From NCBI GenBank assembly GCA_031256115.1, contig JAIRRF010000235.1, forward strand, positions 1 to 5,915: a DNA stretch of 5,915 bases, in the 5' to 3' direction. The stretch comes from Treponema sp. Its GTDB lineage: Bacteria > Spirochaetota > Spirochaetia > Treponematales > Breznakiellaceae. Of the stretch, positions 5,202-5,915 are shown one piece after another. The notes under the pieces were generated by a model that was not told where the DNA came from, did not search any database, and worked only from the letters and a program-made list of their open reading frames with translations. The stretch's first letter is position 1. Each line of letters starts with the position of its first letter. Both the position numbers and the translations under genes were made by a program.

Positions 5202-5241
5202 TGTATATATTGCCGAACGGGCACGTATTCGCAGGATACCC

Positions 5242-5264
5242 GCTATCCGCCTACAGCGGATAGC
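5242..5264 (+). repeat. Perfect 9-bp hairpin just upstream of the LRR gene RBS
   Basis: GCTATCCGC (5242-5250) pairs with GCGGATAGC (5256-5264), loop CTACA. The ribosome binding site GAGGAG (5277-5282) begins 12 bases later. There is no T tract, so it is unlikely to terminate transcription. It could stabilise the 5' end of the message or affect translation initiation. Confidence 0.55.
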
Positions 5265-5288
5265 TAATAAAACACAGAGGAGTTTTTT

Positions 5289-5915
5289 ATGAAAAAGAAA
5301 TTGTTAATCGTTGTCTTTGCTTTTGTAGTAATGGCAGCAGCATTCGCCCAAACCGAAGCGGACTTTGAAGTCGGATTAACGTCGGACAGCACAGGAGTTG
5401 TCATCAAAAAATACACAGGCAGAGTGGCGGCAGTACGGATCCCGGCTACCATACAGGGCATGCCGGTAAAGGAAATTGGCGATAAAGCATTTTACGGTCA
5501 GGGAAGTCCTCTTGATGGTCCTACAAATTGTTATGCCATTACCAGTGTTGTTATTCCTACGAGTGTAGTAAAAATCGGTAGTGCGGCATTCCAATGTATA
5601 ATATACACAGGTCCAGATGCGCGGTATAACCCTATGGAATTTCGATCGAAACTAACTTCAGTTACTCTCCCTGAAGGGCTACTGGAAATTGGTAATAATG
5701 CTTTTGATGGCTGTCCTTTAACTACAATTACCCTGCCAAAAAGCTTGACCAAGATTGGTGATCGTGCATTTGCCAATACTAATATAACTACGTTGGTGAT
5801 TCCCGAAGGGATAACTGAAATAGAAAGAAACGTATTTAGAGAAAATTCTAGACTTACTACGATAAATTTCCCACCTTCACTCAAAGTAATAGGTCAGGGA
5901 GCTTTTAATTCGTGT
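5289..5915 (+). CDS. Secreted BspA/TpLRR-type leucine-rich repeat protein, 3' end beyond window
   Basis: Exported or surface protein, probably for contact with host or neighbouring cells; 209 residues are visible with no stop. MKKKLLIVVFAFVVMAAAFA is a signal peptide (positive N-terminus, hydrophobic core, AFA then Gln21 as the likely signal peptidase I cut). There is no lipobox cysteine. A short head domain (21-47) precedes repeats of the LRR_5 type, about 22-23 residues each, with the pattern LTxxxLPxxLxxIGxxAFxxC: around 48-70, 84-103, 122-143, 144-165, 166-188 and 189-209. Residues 71-83 and 104-121 are inserts. The ATG at 5289 has GAGGAG at 5277-5282, six bases away. It is the only clear plus-strand gene here, divergent from the XRE gene, with a hairpin-rich leader. 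Such repeats in Treponema and Bacteroidetes often mark expanded, variable surface families. The function beyond binding is unknown. Confidence 0.88.
   Translation, partial: MKKKLLIVVFAFVVMAAAFAQTEADFEVGLTSDSTGVVIKKYTGRVAAVRIPATIQGMPVKEIGDKAFYGQGSPLDGPTNCYAITSVVIPTSVVKIGSAAFQCIIYTGPDARYNPMEFRSKLTSVTLPEGLLEIGNNAFDGCPLTTITLPKSLTKIGDRAFANTNITTLVIPEGITEIERNVFRENSRLTTINFPPSLKVIGQGAFNSC

Noticed and set aside
5032..5292. Plus-strand open frame of 86 codons upstream of the LRR gene
   Set aside because: It is made almost entirely of the inverted-repeat element and hairpins, has no SD, and overlaps the LRR start codon in another frame.
5376..5884. Minus-strand open frames across the LRR gene
   Set aside because: They are antisense shadows of the plus-strand LRR frame, which has a signal peptide, SD and clear repeats.

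Overview
The window most resembles a chromosomal segment of a host-associated spirochaete, probably a Treponema of the termite-gut type. The main clue is the right-hand gene: a secreted BspA/TpLRR-type leucine-rich repeat protein whose N-terminus looks like an expanded Treponema surface-protein family. This is recognition from memory, not a database result. All other clear genes lie on the minus strand.

Left part (1-2350): a minus-strand operon reads SIS-domain sugar-phosphate protein (UPF0309 type), then PTS IIB, then PTS IIC of the ascorbate/UlaA family. The IIC gene runs off the left edge. Upstream lies a short AraC-type regulator gene, also on the minus strand. Its best start is a GTG at 2268, because a TATAAT box lies downstream of the nearest ATG. 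An almost identical 22-bp motif, itself a pair of 7-bp half-sites spaced 10 bp apart, occurs upstream of both the operon and the regulator gene. The regulator therefore probably controls itself and the PTS operon, for uptake of a sugar that cannot be named from this window.

Middle (2375-3856): one long minus-strand gene for an FAD/NAD(P)-binding oxidoreductase of the phytoene desaturase / carotenoid isomerase / retinol saturase superfamily. No other carotenoid gene is visible. It lacks an obvious Shine-Dalgarno sequence.

Region 3857-4559 (about 700 bp) holds no convincing gene but is dense in DNA structure. It has five tandem copies of a 23-bp repeat at exact spacing, an A/T-rich hairpin, several small palindromes, a 115-bp GC-rich compound palindrome and a further 55-bp hairpin. 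A strong Shine-Dalgarno sequence and a very short ORF precede the repeat array and may be a truncated gene start. A small XRE-type HTH regulator follows (4560-4871, minus).

Right part (5019-5915): a long leader with a MITE-like element (20-bp terminal inverted repeats, three internal hairpins) and another hairpin sits directly before the ribosome binding site of the plus-strand LRR gene, which runs off the right edge.

No CRISPR array, tRNA, rRNA, transposase gene or recognisable defence system was seen. The most unusual material is the non-coding structure and the two-site AraC operator.
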